Shown piece after piece: positions 16,612-25,825 of a stretch of DNA of 64,000 nucleotides. The DNA is from an uncultured Myxococcaceae bacterium (GTDB taxonomy: Bacteria; Myxococcota_A; Polyangia; Polyangiales; Ga0077539): contig CAMFHP010000007.1 in the NCBI GenBank assembly GCA_945952225.1, forward strand, positions 57,543 through 121,542, in the 5' to 3' direction. Position 1 is the first letter of the stretch, and every line of letters begins with the position of its first letter. The translations under genes and the position numbers were made by a program. The notes under the pieces were generated by a model. That model saw only the letters and a program-made list of their open reading frames with translations. It made no database searches and was not told the origin of the DNA.

Positions 16612-18030
16612 TCAGCTCCCTCTCTTCGACGAGGTGTCGCGCGCGGGTCGTGCAGCGTCGCGCGGCGCCTCCCGTCCGCGGACCCGAGCGCCCGCGAGCA
16701 GCGCCTCGAAGGCCGCCGCGGCGGTCCAATACGCGCGCCTCGCCTCGACGGCCGCGAGCTCGGACTGGAGCTGCGCGCGTCGCGCCTCGAGGAGCTGGAG
16801 CACCCCCGTCTGCATCGCGTTGTACTGCAGCACCGTCTGCTCGAGCACCTGCGCGCGCGCCGGCAGGATCACGGCGTCGTACTGCCGCGCGCGAGCGTGC
16901 GTCGAGGCGAGGCGGTTGCGCGCCTCGCGGACCTCGGAGCGCAGGTCGATCGCGAGGCCCACGTAGCGCTCCATGAGCCCGTCGAACTCCGCGGCGAGCT
17001 CGCGCACGCGGCCCTGCTGTCGGTCGAAGAGCGGCAGACCGAGCGTCACGCCGGCGCCGAGGTTCCAGCCGCCCGCGCCGACGCCGCCGCTCTGCGTGGG
17101 GTCGCCCGCGAGCACGTGCAGGTCGGCCGACAGCTCCGGCACGAGGCCCGCGACGCGCGCTGCGCCCGCGCGACGCGCGAGGCCCTCGCCCCGCGCCCGC
17201 ATGACGGCGACGCCGAGGCTCGCGCGCAGCGCCTGCGACTCCGCGCGCTCGGGGATCGTGAGCGCCTCGGGGATCGGAGCCAGGGCGCCGCGCGCCGTCC
17301 ACCGCGTCTCGTCGCCGTGCAGCCCGAGGAGCCGGTGAAGCGCCTCGCGCCGGTCGAGCACCTCGAGCTCGAGCTCCGCGACCTCGACGCGCGCCTCCTG
17401 GTAGGCGGCGTCCTGCGTCGTCGCATCGAGCGGAGGGAGGTTGCCCGCCGCGCTCAGCGCCCGCGCGAAATCACGGCCCGCCGCCCACGCGTCGAGCGCG
17501 CGCTGCGCGACGGCGAGGCGCTGCTCGGCGGCCTGCATCGCGTAGAACGCGGCGCGCGCTTCGAACCCGAGCGACACGACCGCGGCGGCGGCGTCGAGGC
17601 GCGCGGCGGTCACCTCGGACTCCGCCGCGCGCGACGCGATCGGCGCGAGCAGGAGGCCCCTCAGGTCGTACTCGACACGGAGTTCCACCGCGGTGTTGCG
17701 CTCGGGCAGGAGCTCGACCCCGACGCGAGGGTTGGGCAGCAGCCCCGCCTGCACGAGGCGCCCGCGCGCGACGCCGAGCTCCCGCAGCTCGGCGCGGAGC
17801 GCGCGGTTGTTGAGCAGCGCGATCCGCACCGCGGCGTCGGCGTCGAGAGGCGCCGCGAGCGCAGCGCGCACGGGGTCGGCCGATGCGACGCCGGGCTCGC
17901 GGTCGAAGTCGTCGAGCGCGAGGCTCACGCGCGCGAGCTCCTGCACCCGGCTCACGTCATCGCGGAGCGTCGGCGCACACCCGGCGAGCGCGAGCGCGGC
18001 GCACCACAGCGGTCGTCGCTCAATGCGCAT
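16612..18030 (-). CDS. outer-membrane efflux (TolC/CusC-like) lipoprotein
   Basis: The protein has 472 residues. The leader has lipobox ALAGC. The body has the duplicated long-helix layout of TolC/OprM family proteins: AVRIALLNNRALRAELRELGVARGRLVQAGLLPNP is the first repeat, with a second near GLAIDLRSEVREARNRLAS. It would form a trimeric channel through the outer membrane and periplasm. No RND or adaptor gene is in this reverse unit, so it may serve a pump encoded elsewhere, or help move copper with the adjoining multicopper oxidase, as PcoB does. It overlaps the His-rich gene before it by 11 bases. Confidence 0.88.
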   Translation of the reverse strand: MRIERRPLWCAALALAGCAPTLRDDVSRVQELARVSLALDDFDREPGVASADPVRAALAAPLDADAAVRIALLNNRALRAELRELGVARGRLVQAGLLPNPRVGVELLPERNTAVELRVEYDLRGLLLAPIASRAAESEVTAARLDAAAAVVSLGFEARAAFYAMQAAEQRLAVAQRALDAWAAGRDFARALSAAGNLPPLDATTQDAAYQEARVEVAELELEVLDRREALHRLLGLHGDETRWTARGALAPIPEALTIPERAESQALRASLGVAVMRARGEGLARRAGAARVAGLVPELSADLHVLAGDPTQSGGVGAGGWNLGAGVTLGLPLFDRQQGRVRELAAEFDGLMERYVGLAIDLRSEVREARNRLASTHARARQYDAVILPARAQVLEQTVLQYNAMQTGVLQLLEARRAQLQSELAAVEARRAYWTAAAAFEALLAGARVRGREAPRDAARPARDTSSKRGS

Positions 18031-18370
18031 GGTCGTGCCCCTCGTGCGGCGACGGAGCCTGCGCTCCCGCGTCGGCAGACGAAGGCGCGGTGACGCCTCC
18101 GCCGTGCATGGCGCCGTGATGATGCGCGTGCGGATCCGGCGCGCCGGTGGCCGCGGGAGCGAGTCCCTGCCACGCGGAGGTGGCCTCGCCGGGCAGCGGA
18201 GGGTCTTCGCGCAGGGCGACCGCCGCCACGGGCGCAGGGGACTCGGACGCTTCGACGGAGAGCGCCGACGAGGTCGGCACCCGATCGGGCAACGCGCGCG
18301 GCGAACAGGCGACTGCGCTCCACGCGACGACGAACCACACCCGCGCCACCGGGCGCAACAGCACAGACAT
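18020..18370 (-). CDS. small His-rich lipoprotein
   Basis: The protein has 116 residues. A short leader ends SAVAC, a lipobox, so it is probably anchored in a membrane facing the periplasm. The middle is Pro/Ala/Glu-rich and low in structure. Two His clusters are visible: DPHAHHHGAMHGGG at about 79-92 and the C-terminal HEGHDHAH. These should bind Cu, Ni or Zn. It is the first gene of the reverse unit with the outer-membrane protein and the Tat-type oxidase. GGAGG lies before the ATG. The gap upstream is shared with the first cus operon and carries three 17-bp elements. Confidence 0.8.
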   Translation of the reverse strand: MSVLLRPVARVWFVVAWSAVACSPRALPDRVPTSSALSVEASESPAPVAAVALREDPPLPGEATSAWQGLAPAATGAPDPHAHHHGAMHGGGVTAPSSADAGAQAPSPHEGHDHAH

Positions 18371-18486
18371 CGGATACGACCTCCAACCTCACACCACGCG
18401 ACCGCGGCCACGCGCGGGCCGCACGACCGCGCAGGCGCGACGCCCGTCCTCGAAGCGTGTCGACGTTGTGAGCGACGCTGTCAATC

Positions 18487-18503
18487 GTGACCCTGGCGGT
18501 CAC
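18487..18503. promoter_or_regulatory. GTGACC-N5-GGTCAC operator (site 3, perfect)
   Basis: GTGACCCTGGCGGTCAC, a perfect 6-bp inverted repeat with 5-bp spacer, about 235 bases upstream of the sigma-54-type promoter and 117 bases from the start of the reverse His-rich gene. Confidence 0.75.
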
Positions 18504-18587
18504 ACTGAGAGTCTGATCGAGGCGACGCGCCGTGTTCCGCAGGTCGATCCGCGGGCGTTGGTGGTGTTCGGTGCAGACCGTAGCGCT

Positions 18588-18604
18588 GTGACCGTGTGAG
18601 TCTC
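18588..18604. promoter_or_regulatory. GTGACC-N5-AGTCTC operator candidate (site 4)
   Basis: The left arm is perfect and the right arm keeps four of six bases, at the same 5-bp spacing, about 135 bases upstream of the sigma-54-type promoter. Confidence 0.55.
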
Positions 18605-18722
18605 ATCGCTCGACTGCGAGGCAGTACGACTTGCGCCTCGCGCTCGACGATCCGCCCGCTTCGAACGCAACTCGACGTGGCCGCTCGCTCGATCACTCGT
18701 CGAGGCCAGGACTCGATCGAAC

Positions 18723-18738
18723 TGGCACGCGAATTGAA
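18723..18738 (+). promoter_or_regulatory. sigma-54-type promoter for cusCBA (first copy)
   Basis: TGGCACG-CGAA-TTGAA matches the sigma-54 consensus TGGCACG-N4-TTGCA at 11 of the 12 defined positions, with GG at -24 and correct spacing. One position differs in the -12 box (TTGAA). It lies 107 bases before the cusC ATG and faces it. Confidence 0.7.
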
Positions 18739-18785
18739 GCTCTTCTCGATCGCGCGAAGGAGTCGACGCCCGCCCGTCACGCGCC

Positions 18786-18802
18786 GTGACCGCGTTGGTC
18801 AC
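18786..18802. promoter_or_regulatory. GTGACC-N5-GGTCAC operator (site 5, perfect)
   Basis: GTGACCGCGTTGGTCAC, a perfect inverted repeat, 48 bases downstream of the sigma-54-type promoter and 43 bases before the cusC start. A site downstream of the promoter could be an extra enhancer or a repression site. Confidence 0.75.
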
Positions 18803-18844
18803 AGTGCGCGGAGGCGTCGATCCCCCGTTTGCCTCGGAGAACCG

Positions 18845-20101
18845 ATGTCCGCTCGTCGACCGCGATCGCTCCTCTCCACGCTGCCGATCTGGCTCGCGCT
18901 CTTGCAGGGCGCATCTGCGTCCGCGCAGCCGCTCCCGAGCCCGCTCGACGTCGGCGCGGTGGTCCGCATCGCGCGCGAGCGCCGCCAGGAGATCGTCGCG
19001 AGCGCGTCGCGCGCGCAGGCGCTGGGGCAACGTCCCGCGATCGAGGCGTCGCTCGACCAGCCCATGGTCATGCTCTCGCTCGACCACCTGCCCTTCGAAC
19101 TCCACGGCGCGGACTTCAGCGTCGCGTTGCAGCAGGACTTCCCCCTCTCGGGTTTGCTCAGCCGACGCCGTGACGCGGCCGAGGCCGGGGCGCGTCGCGC
19201 GCGCGCAGCGGTCGACGTCGCGGCCCTCGACGTCGAGCTCGAGGCCGTCGACGCGCTGCTCATGGCCGCCGAGCGTCGCCGCCTCGGCGCCGTGCTCACG
19301 CAGCAGGCCGAGCTGGCGCGTGAGCTCGTGCGGGTGGGCGGCGCGCGCTACGCCGCGGGGCAGGGGGAGCAGTCCGACGTGATCCGCGCCGAGGCCGAGG
19401 CCGCGCGCATCGAGGCCCTCGCCCTCTCGAACGCACGAGCGACCCGCGGCGCCGAGGCGATGGTGTGCGCCTCGCTGGCGCTGCCCCCCGACACGGCCGT
19501 GCCGGCGGTCTCGCTCGCGCGCTCCGAGGCCGACGTGCCCACGCCCGAAGCGCTCGTCGAGGCCGCGCTCGCCTCGCGACCCGAGCTCGCGGCGATGCGC
19601 GCCGAGCGCGCCCGGTCACGCGCCGAGGTGGGCGTGATGGAGTCGATGTACTGGCCCATGGCCTTCGTCCGCCTCGGCGTCGCGAACACCATGCAGGACG
19701 GGCCCGGCGTGATGGCGATGTTCGGCGTCACGCTCCCGGTGCGGCGCGCGAGGCTCCACGCGGGACTCTCCGAGGCGACGGCCATGGTGCGTATGGTCGA
19801 CGCGGACCTCTCCGCGATGCGGACGATGATCGAAGGCGAGGTGCGCGCCCGGCACGCCGACGTCATGGCCGCGTCCGTCGCGCTCGAGGCGATTCGCGGG
19901 CGCGTGCTGCCGCTCTCGCGCCAGGCCTTCGACTCGACCCTGGCGAGCTACGCGGCGGGCCGCGTGCCCGTCGTCTCCGTCGTCGAGGCGCTCCGGATGC
20001 TCACCATGGTGCTCGATGACGAGGTGATGGCCGACGTCGCGCTGGCTCGCGCCCGCGCGCGCCTCGACCGCGCCACGGGCGCTCTCGGAGGCGCGCGATG
20101 A
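18845..20101 (+). CDS. cusC: RND outer-membrane factor, first Cus system
   Basis: The protein has 418 residues. A Sec signal ends ASASAQ. TolC-family helices follow, with VDVAALDVELEAVDALLMAAE and a second repeat around MVRMVDADLSAMRTMIEGEVRARHADV. It should form the outer-membrane channel of the copper/silver pump. It contains many Met residues (MVMLSLDH, MESMYWPMAF, MQDGPGVMAMF), more than its paralogue at 35.1 kb, which may suit Cu(I)/Ag(I) passage. The ATG follows CGGAG. Its stop overlaps the ATG of cusB by four bases. It is first in the operon and downstream of the sigma-54-type promoter. Confidence 0.9.
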   Translation: MSARRPRSLLSTLPIWLALLQGASASAQPLPSPLDVGAVVRIARERRQEIVASASRAQALGQRPAIEASLDQPMVMLSLDHLPFELHGADFSVALQQDFPLSGLLSRRRDAAEAGARRARAAVDVAALDVELEAVDALLMAAERRRLGAVLTQQAELARELVRVGGARYAAGQGEQSDVIRAEAEAARIEALALSNARATRGAEAMVCASLALPPDTAVPAVSLARSEADVPTPEALVEAALASRPELAAMRAERARSRAEVGVMESMYWPMAFVRLGVANTMQDGPGVMAMFGVTLPVRRARLHAGLSEATAMVRMVDADLSAMRTMIEGEVRARHADVMAASVALEAIRGRVLPLSRQAFDSTLASYAAGRVPVVSVVEALRMLTMVLDDEVMADVALARARARLDRATGALGGAR

Positions 20102-21417
20102 CCGCCGCGTCGACCTCGCTGCTCCGATGGCGCGTCGCGACGGCCGCGATCGCCGCGCTCCTCGTGGCGCTCGCCGCGGGCCTCGTTGCGCAGCACCTCC
20201 GCCACGGCTGGCCGTTCTCGCTGCACCACGGCTACGGGCGCGTCGCCGCCGATCCCCACGCCGCGCACCGCGCCGCGGCGGCCGCGCCGACCGACGCCGC
20301 GCGCCGCGTGGCGGTGCGGCTCGACCCGGGCGGCGCCGAGTCGATCGGCGTCACGGTGGCGACGGCGCGCCGTGAGGAGGTCGGTCACCCCTTCCGAGTG
20401 ACGGCCACCGTGGCGCCCGACGAGACGCGCGTGTCGCACGTGCACACGCGCGTGGCAGGGTGGATACAGCGCCTCGACATCAACGTCACGGGCCAGCGCG
20501 TGCGCGCCGGGCAGACCCTCGCGACGATCTTCTCGCAGGAGCTTCTCGCCAGCCAGAACGAGCTCTTGAGCGTGCTGCGCGCGCAGCGGGCGGGCGCCTC
20601 GCCCGCGCTCGCGTCGGCGCAGCAGAGCCTCCTCGAAGGCGCGCGCAGCCGTCTCCGCGTGCTGGGCATGACGGACGCCGAGGTCGCCGCGGTGGAGCGC
20701 TCGGGCGCGGCGCGTCGCGACGTGGCGGTGCTCGCGCCCCGCGACGGCGTGGTGCTGCACCGGGGGGTGTCCGCGGGCGCGGCCGTCGACCCTTCGACGG
20801 AGCTCGTCACCGTCGCCGACTTGTCGCGCGTGTGGGTCTTCCTCGAGGTCCCCGAGGCCGAGATCCCCAACGTGGCCGTGGGCACGCCCTTCACGCTCTC
20901 GCTGCCCGCGGCGGGCGACGCGCCGCGCGAGGCCGCGGTCGAGTTCCTCGCGCCCACGCTCACGGAGCAGACGCGCACGTTGAGGGCGCGCGCGTCGCTG
21001 CCAAACCCCGACGGCACGCTGCGGCCCGGGACCTACGGCACGGCGGAGATCCGCGCGGGCGCGCGTCAGGCCCTCGTCGTGCCCCGCGACGCGGTGGTCG
21101 ATACGGGCGTCTCGCAGCACGTGTTCGTGGTCACGGGGCCCGACACCTACGAGCCTCGTGCAGTGACCCTCGGCAGCCGCCTCGGCGACCGGGTCGAGGT
21201 GCGCGAGGGCCTGGCCGAAGGGGAGCGCGTGGTGGCCTCGGGCGTGTTCCTGCTCGACTCCGAGAGCCGCCTGCGCGCGTCGGGCGGCGCGGGAACGGGC
21301 CACGCCGGACACGGCGGCGGAGCGCACGGGACGCCGACTCCAGCGCCTCCGCGCACCGAGCAGAGCGCCCCGCAGGGGCACGGAGGGCACCAGGGCCACG
21401 AAGGGCACGGGGGCTGA
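20098..21417 (+). CDS. cusB: RND adaptor, first Cus system, with His-rich tail
   Basis: The protein has 439 residues. One N-terminal membrane segment (about 15-36) is followed by a membrane-fusion-protein body: barrel-sandwich halves (VSHVHTRVAGWIQRLDINVTG and VLAPRDGVVLHRGVSAGAAV), an alpha-hairpin between them, and a beta barrel (RVWVFLEVPEAEI). The last 40 residues form a His/Gly-rich tail with GHAGHGGGAHG and GHGGHQGHEGHGG. It lacks the N-terminal heavy-metal-binding domain of the second CusB here, so the tail may take over metal capture. It joins CusA to CusC in the periplasm. Confidence 0.92.
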   Translation: MTAASTSLLRWRVATAAIAALLVALAAGLVAQHLRHGWPFSLHHGYGRVAADPHAAHRAAAAAPTDAARRVAVRLDPGGAESIGVTVATARREEVGHPFRVTATVAPDETRVSHVHTRVAGWIQRLDINVTGQRVRAGQTLATIFSQELLASQNELLSVLRAQRAGASPALASAQQSLLEGARSRLRVLGMTDAEVAAVERSGAARRDVAVLAPRDGVVLHRGVSAGAAVDPSTELVTVADLSRVWVFLEVPEAEIPNVAVGTPFTLSLPAAGDAPREAAVEFLAPTLTEQTRTLRARASLPNPDGTLRPGTYGTAEIRAGARQALVVPRDAVVDTGVSQHVFVVTGPDTYEPRAVTLGSRLGDRVEVREGLAEGERVVASGVFLLDSESRLRASGGAGTGHAGHGGGAHGTPTPAPPRTEQSAPQGHGGHQGHEGHGG

Positions 21418-21418
21418 C

Positions 21419-24400
21419 ATGGTGCCGAGGCTGATCGAGTGGTGCGCGAACCATCGGCTCGCCGTCTTCGCCACGGTGTTCGCGCTCGCGGCCTGGGCGC
21501 TGGTGGCCCTGCGCGAGACGCCGCTCGACGCGATCCCCGAGCTCGGCGACCCGCAGGTGATCGTCTACTCCGAGTGGATGGGCCGCGGCCCCGACCTCGT
21601 CGAGGATCAGGTCACGTACCCCCTCGTGCGCGCGCTCCAGAGCACGCCGGGCGTTCGCACCGTGCGCGGCTACTCGATGTTCGGGATGAGCTTCGTGTAC
21701 GTCATCTTCCGCGACGGCACGGACCTCTACTGGGCGCGGACGCGCGTGCTCGAGCAGCTCGGTCGCGTGCGGCAGTACGTGCCCGCCGAGGTCGCGCCGC
21801 AGCTCGGCCCCGACGCCACCGGGCTCGGCTGGGTCTACGAGTACGTGCTCGAAGACTCGAGCGGTCGACGGGACCTCGCCGAGTTGCGCGCGCTGCAGGA
21901 TTTCACCATCCGCCCGGCGCTGCAGGCCGTGCCCGGCGTGGCCGAGGTGGCGAGCGTCGGGGGCTTCGAACGGCAGTTCCAGGTGGTGGTCGACCCGCAG
22001 CGGCTCGCCGCGCGCGACGTCACCCTCGACGACGTGATGCGCGCGGTGCGAGACGCCAACTCCGAGGTCGGCGCGCGCGTGCTCGAGATGGGTGGGCGCG
22101 AGTACATCCTCCGAGGCCGAGGGTACGTGCGCGCGCTCGGCGACCTCGAGGAGGGCGTCGTCTCGACGGGCGCGGGCGGCGTCCCCGTACGGCTGCGCGA
22201 CGTGGCGACGCTGCGCTACGGCCCCGAGATCCGCCGCGGCGCCACCGACTGGAACGGCCGAGGCGAGGCCGTGGGCGGCGTCGTGGTGATGCGCCTCGGC
22301 GCCAACGCGCTCGACGTCATCGCCGCGCTGCGCACGGAGATCGACGCGCTCGCGCTCCCCGAGGGCGTGCGGCTGCGCGCGGCGTACGACCGCTCGGAGC
22401 TCATCCTCGGGGCGGTCGAGACGCTCCGCACGACGCTCCTCGAAGAGGCGCTGATCGTGGCGCTCGTGTGCGTGGTGTTCCTGGTGCACCTGCGGAGCGC
22501 GCTGGTGGCGATCGTGGTGCTGCCCCTGGCGGTGCTCCTGGCGTTCATCCCGATGCGCTACCTCGGGCTGTCGTCGAACATCATGTCGCTCGGGGGCATC
22601 GCCATCGCCGTCGGCGAGCTCTCGGACGCGGCCATCGTGCTCATCGAGAACGCCCACGTGCGCCTCTCCGAGGCCCCGCCCGGCGCCGACCGCAGGCGCG
22701 TCGTGCTCGACGCCGCGAAGGAGGTGGGCTCGCCGATCTTCTTCTCGCTCCTGCTCATCACGGTGAGCTTTCTGCCCATCTTCACGCTCGCCGGGCAGGC
22801 GGGGAGGCTCTTCCGCCCGCTGGCGTACACCAAGACCTTCGCGATGCTCGCGGCGGCGATCCTCTCGGTGACGCTCGCGCCGCCGCTCATGGTGCTCCTC
22901 ATCCGAGGGCGCATCCGCCCCGAGTCCGAGAACCCCGTCTCGCGCGTTCTGCGCAGGCTCTACGCGCCGGTCGTGCGGCTCGTCGTGCGGCGCCGCGCGG
23001 TCGTCGTCGCGCTCGCGCTGCTGATCATGGCGGGCACAGTGCCGATCTTCCTCCGGCTCGGCTCGGAGTTCATGCCTCCCCTCGACGAGGGGACGCTCCT
23101 CGTGATGCCGACGACGTTCCCGGGCATCTCCATCGAGGAGGCGCGCCGCGCCATGGTCCGTCAAGACCGCCGCATCCTCTCGTTCGCCGAGGTGGCGAGC
23201 GTCTTCGGCAAGGCCGGTCGCGCGGAGACCGCCACCGACCCCGCGCAGATCGACATGATCGAGACGGTGATCCAGCTCCACCCGCGCGCGCGCTGGCCGG
23301 GCCAACCTCGCGCGCGCTGGTACAGCGCCTGGGCGCCCGACTGGATGCGCGCCGCCCTCGGTCACCTCTGGCCCGAGCGGTCGCCGCGCACGGCGCCCGA
23401 GCTCCAGCGCGACCTCGCGCGCGCGGTCGCGATGCCGGGCTATCAGATGGCCGTCGCGCCGCCCATTCGCACGCGCGTCGACATGCTCACCACGGGCGTG
23501 CGAACCCCCGTCGGGGTGAAGGTCAGCGGCCCCGACCTCGCCGTCGTCGAGCGGCTGAGCGTCGAGCTCGAAGGCCTGCTGCGCGGCGTCCCCGGGACGC
23601 TCAGCACCTTCGCCGATCGACAGACCGGGCGCGAGTACATCGACATCACCCCCGACCGGCAGACCATCGCCCGCTATGGCCTGTCAGTGCGGCAGGTCCA
23701 CGACCTCCTCGAGACCGCCGTCGGCGGGATGCAGCTCTCGACCGTCATCGCGGGGCGCGCCCGCTACGGCATCAACCTCCGCTACGCCGCGGACTTTCGC
23801 GACGACCCCGGCGCGCTGCGCGAGCTGCTCGTGCCCGTTCCGGCCTCCGAGCCCCTCGACACGCCGCAAGGGCCTGGCGCGATGGGTTCCGGGGCGAGCC
23901 CCGCCGACGCGACAGGTTCCGGTGCGGGCGCGATGGGGGCGATGGGAGCGAACCGCTCGACGGCTCTGTCGATGGGCGCCGCGCCCTCGCCCGCGGACGA
24001 CGTCGGCCGGTGGCGCCCTCGCCGCGCGGTGGTGCCGCTCGGTCGCCTCGCGGAGGTGCGTGTCGAGACCGGGCCGCCGATGATCAAAGACGAGGGCGGC
24101 GTGCTCACGGGCTACGTGTACGTCGACGTCGACACCGCCCGCCGCGACATCGGGTCGTGGGTGGCCGACGCCCGCCGTCTGGTCGCAGAGCGCCTGTCCC
24201 TGCCCGAGGGCTACCGCCTGACATGGACGGGTCAGTACGAGTTCCTCGCGGAGATGGAGGCGCGGATGCGCTGGGTGCTCCCGCTGACGCTCGCGCTCAT
24301 CGTCGCGCTCCTCTACCAGTCGATGCGAGGGTGGCAGCAGACCGCGCTGGTGCTCGCGAGCCTGCCCTTCGCGCTCGCCGGGAGCGTCTGGCTCCTCGCC

Positions 24401-24862
24401 GCCCGTGGGTACCACCTGTCGACCGCGGTGTGGGTCGGACTCATCGCCGTGGGCGGCGTCGCGGCCGAGACGGGCACCGTGATGATCGTCTACCTCGACG
24501 AGGCCATCGACCGCGTGCTCGCGAGAGGCCGTGACGTCACCGCCGCCGACCTCGACGCGGCGATCATCGAAGGCGCCTCGCAGCGCGCGCGCCCCCTCGT
24601 GATGACCGTCGCGACGACGGTGCTCGGACTGCTGCCGCTCCTGTGGGAGTCGGGCGTCGGCGCCGACATCTCGGCGCGCACCGCGGCGCCGGTCGTCGGA
24701 GGGCTGTGGTCGTGCATGTTCCTGACGCTGTTGGTGCTGCCCGCGGCGTATGCGATCTGGCGACGGCATCAGCTCGCGCGAGGCCGCCTCGTCGCGCCGC
24801 GCGAGTCCGCGCCGGTCGCGGTCGCGCCGAGCGCCGAGGCCCCCGAACTCCGCGACGGGTGA
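21419..24862 (+). CDS. cusA: heavy-metal RND pump, Cu/Ag (CusA) type, first copy
   Basis: The protein has 1147 residues (usual length about 1050), one base after the cusB stop. It has 12 membrane segments and two large periplasmic domains. Methionines matching the CusA copper/silver relay and site are present: Met563 (LLVMPTT), Met613 (DMIETV) and Met689 (DMLTTG). Segment 4 reads GGIAIAVGELSDAAIVLIENAH, with the proton-relay Asp and Glu. A Gly/Ala/Met-rich insert of about 50 residues (GAMGSGASPADATG, GAMGAMGANRS) sits in the second periplasmic half near residue 820. It should export Cu(I)/Ag(I) by proton exchange. Product and metal type are clear; the insert is unusual. Confidence 0.94.
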   Translation: MVPRLIEWCANHRLAVFATVFALAAWALVALRETPLDAIPELGDPQVIVYSEWMGRGPDLVEDQVTYPLVRALQSTPGVRTVRGYSMFGMSFVYVIFRDGTDLYWARTRVLEQLGRVRQYVPAEVAPQLGPDATGLGWVYEYVLEDSSGRRDLAELRALQDFTIRPALQAVPGVAEVASVGGFERQFQVVVDPQRLAARDVTLDDVMRAVRDANSEVGARVLEMGGREYILRGRGYVRALGDLEEGVVSTGAGGVPVRLRDVATLRYGPEIRRGATDWNGRGEAVGGVVVMRLGANALDVIAALRTEIDALALPEGVRLRAAYDRSELILGAVETLRTTLLEEALIVALVCVVFLVHLRSALVAIVVLPLAVLLAFIPMRYLGLSSNIMSLGGIAIAVGELSDAAIVLIENAHVRLSEAPPGADRRRVVLDAAKEVGSPIFFSLLLITVSFLPIFTLAGQAGRLFRPLAYTKTFAMLAAAILSVTLAPPLMVLLIRGRIRPESENPVSRVLRRLYAPVVRLVVRRRAVVVALALLIMAGTVPIFLRLGSEFMPPLDEGTLLVMPTTFPGISIEEARRAMVRQDRRILSFAEVASVFGKAGRAETATDPAQIDMIETVIQLHPRARWPGQPRARWYSAWAPDWMRAALGHLWPERSPRTAPELQRDLARAVAMPGYQMAVAPPIRTRVDMLTTGVRTPVGVKVSGPDLAVVERLSVELEGLLRGVPGTLSTFADRQTGREYIDITPDRQTIARYGLSVRQVHDLLETAVGGMQLSTVIAGRARYGINLRYAADFRDDPGALRELLVPVPASEPLDTPQGPGAMGSGASPADATGSGAGAMGAMGANRSTALSMGAAPSPADDVGRWRPRRAVVPLGRLAEVRVETGPPMIKDEGGVLTGYVYVDVDTARRDIGSWVADARRLVAERLSLPEGYRLTWTGQYEFLAEMEARMRWVLPLTLALIVALLYQSMRGWQQTALVLASLPFALAGSVWLLAARGYHLSTAVWVGLIAVGGVAAETGTVMIVYLDEAIDRVLARGRDVTAADLDAAIIEGASQRARPLVMTVATTVLGLLPLLWESGVGADISARTAAPVVGGLWSCMFLTLLVLPAAYAIWRRHQLARGRLVAPRESAPVAVAPSAEAPELRDG

Positions 24863-25048
24863 GCGACAGGAGCCGACGAGGGCGGCCGCGTCGCACGTGG
24901 CTGTGCGAGCGCGCCAGCGACGTGCGTCGCGGGACCTCGCGCGTGGTGGTCGAAGCACCGCGGCGGTGCGATCACATCGAGCGCCACGCCCCGCACGCAA
25001 GGGTCTTGCTGCGGTCGTCGGCGCCGTGACAGCATCTCCGTTTACCGT

Positions 25049-25825
25049 ATGTCTTGGCGCGCACGCTGGCCGGAATACATTGGCACTGGCGCAGGGGTGG
25101 GGCAGCTCGTCGTCGGGCTCCTCGGCGCAGAGTGGAGCTCGGGCCCACTAAAATTAGTAGCGACAGCCTCACCGTACACCGCCATGTTGACCATCGGCGT
25201 CGTGTTGGGCATCGCCATCGCCCGCTACCGTTGGCTCGGAGCTCCTGCACTTCCTCCCGCCGAGCGCTTCGTCGTCGCGCTGCATCGTCGTTGGTTTCCG
25301 GGCCCGCACGCGGGGTTGGATCTGGGGTATCGTGTGTCGATGTTCGTACCCGAGCCGAGTGAAAATCATCCCACCCGTTGGCGACGCCTCGCCCGCACCG
25401 GGAAGGCGGACGGGAGGACACCCACGTTGTGGCCCGTCTCCTCGGATCCGGCGGAGCTCCCCTTCCTCGGGCTGGTGGTTCTCACCGCGCAGACGCAGAT
25501 GAACTTCAACGTGCTCGGCGTGGCGACCGACAAACGGAATGACCACGCCGAGATCGCGCGTTACCGCGGCGAATGCGCGATCCATGAGAAGACTCACGAG
25601 GCGAGATCGTGGAAGTGGGCGTCCATCCGGACGCAGTCCGTACGGGGAGCGAACGGCGAGATGCGTTCGATTCTGGTCGTGGAGCGAGAGTCGGGAGAAC
25701 CGATCGAGATCAAAGGGCGCAAGGCGGAGAAGCACGACGGCCAGAGCTGGGTGGCCGACGACATTTGCATGGCGGAGTTGCAGCTGTCCGCGGAGGTCTG
25801 GTCCGCGGCGAAGGAGGACAGATGA
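25049..25825 (+). CDS. membrane protein of unknown function, pair member 1
   Basis: The protein has 258 residues. Two membrane segments lie at about 8-27 and 38-58. The remaining 200 residues are soluble, with strands such as LPFLGLVVLTAQTQMNFNVLGVATD and EMRSILVVERESGEPIEI that suggest a sensory or enzyme-like alpha/beta domain. No family was recognised. The GC content is lower than its neighbours and the codon choice less biased, so it may be a later arrival. Its stop overlaps the next gene by four bases (ATGA), so the two work together. A role in membrane-stress sensing or defence is possible but unproven. Confidence 0.7.
   Translation: MSWRARWPEYIGTGAGVGQLVVGLLGAEWSSGPLKLVATASPYTAMLTIGVVLGIAIARYRWLGAPALPPAERFVVALHRRWFPGPHAGLDLGYRVSMFVPEPSENHPTRWRRLARTGKADGRTPTLWPVSSDPAELPFLGLVVLTAQTQMNFNVLGVATDKRNDHAEIARYRGECAIHEKTHEARSWKWASIRTQSVRGANGEMRSILVVERESGEPIEIKGRKAEKHDGQSWVADDICMAELQLSAEVWSAAKEDR

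Larger units (their letters stand above)
18371..18844. promoter_or_regulatory. divergent control region of the first cus operon
   Basis: This 474-base gap separates the reverse copper unit from cusC1. It holds two perfect 17-bp GTGACC elements (18487, 18786), one degenerate copy (18588) and a sigma-54-type promoter (18723). The first two lie 136-236 bases upstream of the promoter, a normal distance for NtrC-type enhancers. Confidence 0.7.

Noticed and set aside
21131..23365. A 744-codon reverse frame opposite the first cusB/cusA
   Set aside because: Same GC artefact; the composition is Arg/His/Glu-rich without recognisable domains, while the forward frame is a clear RND pump.
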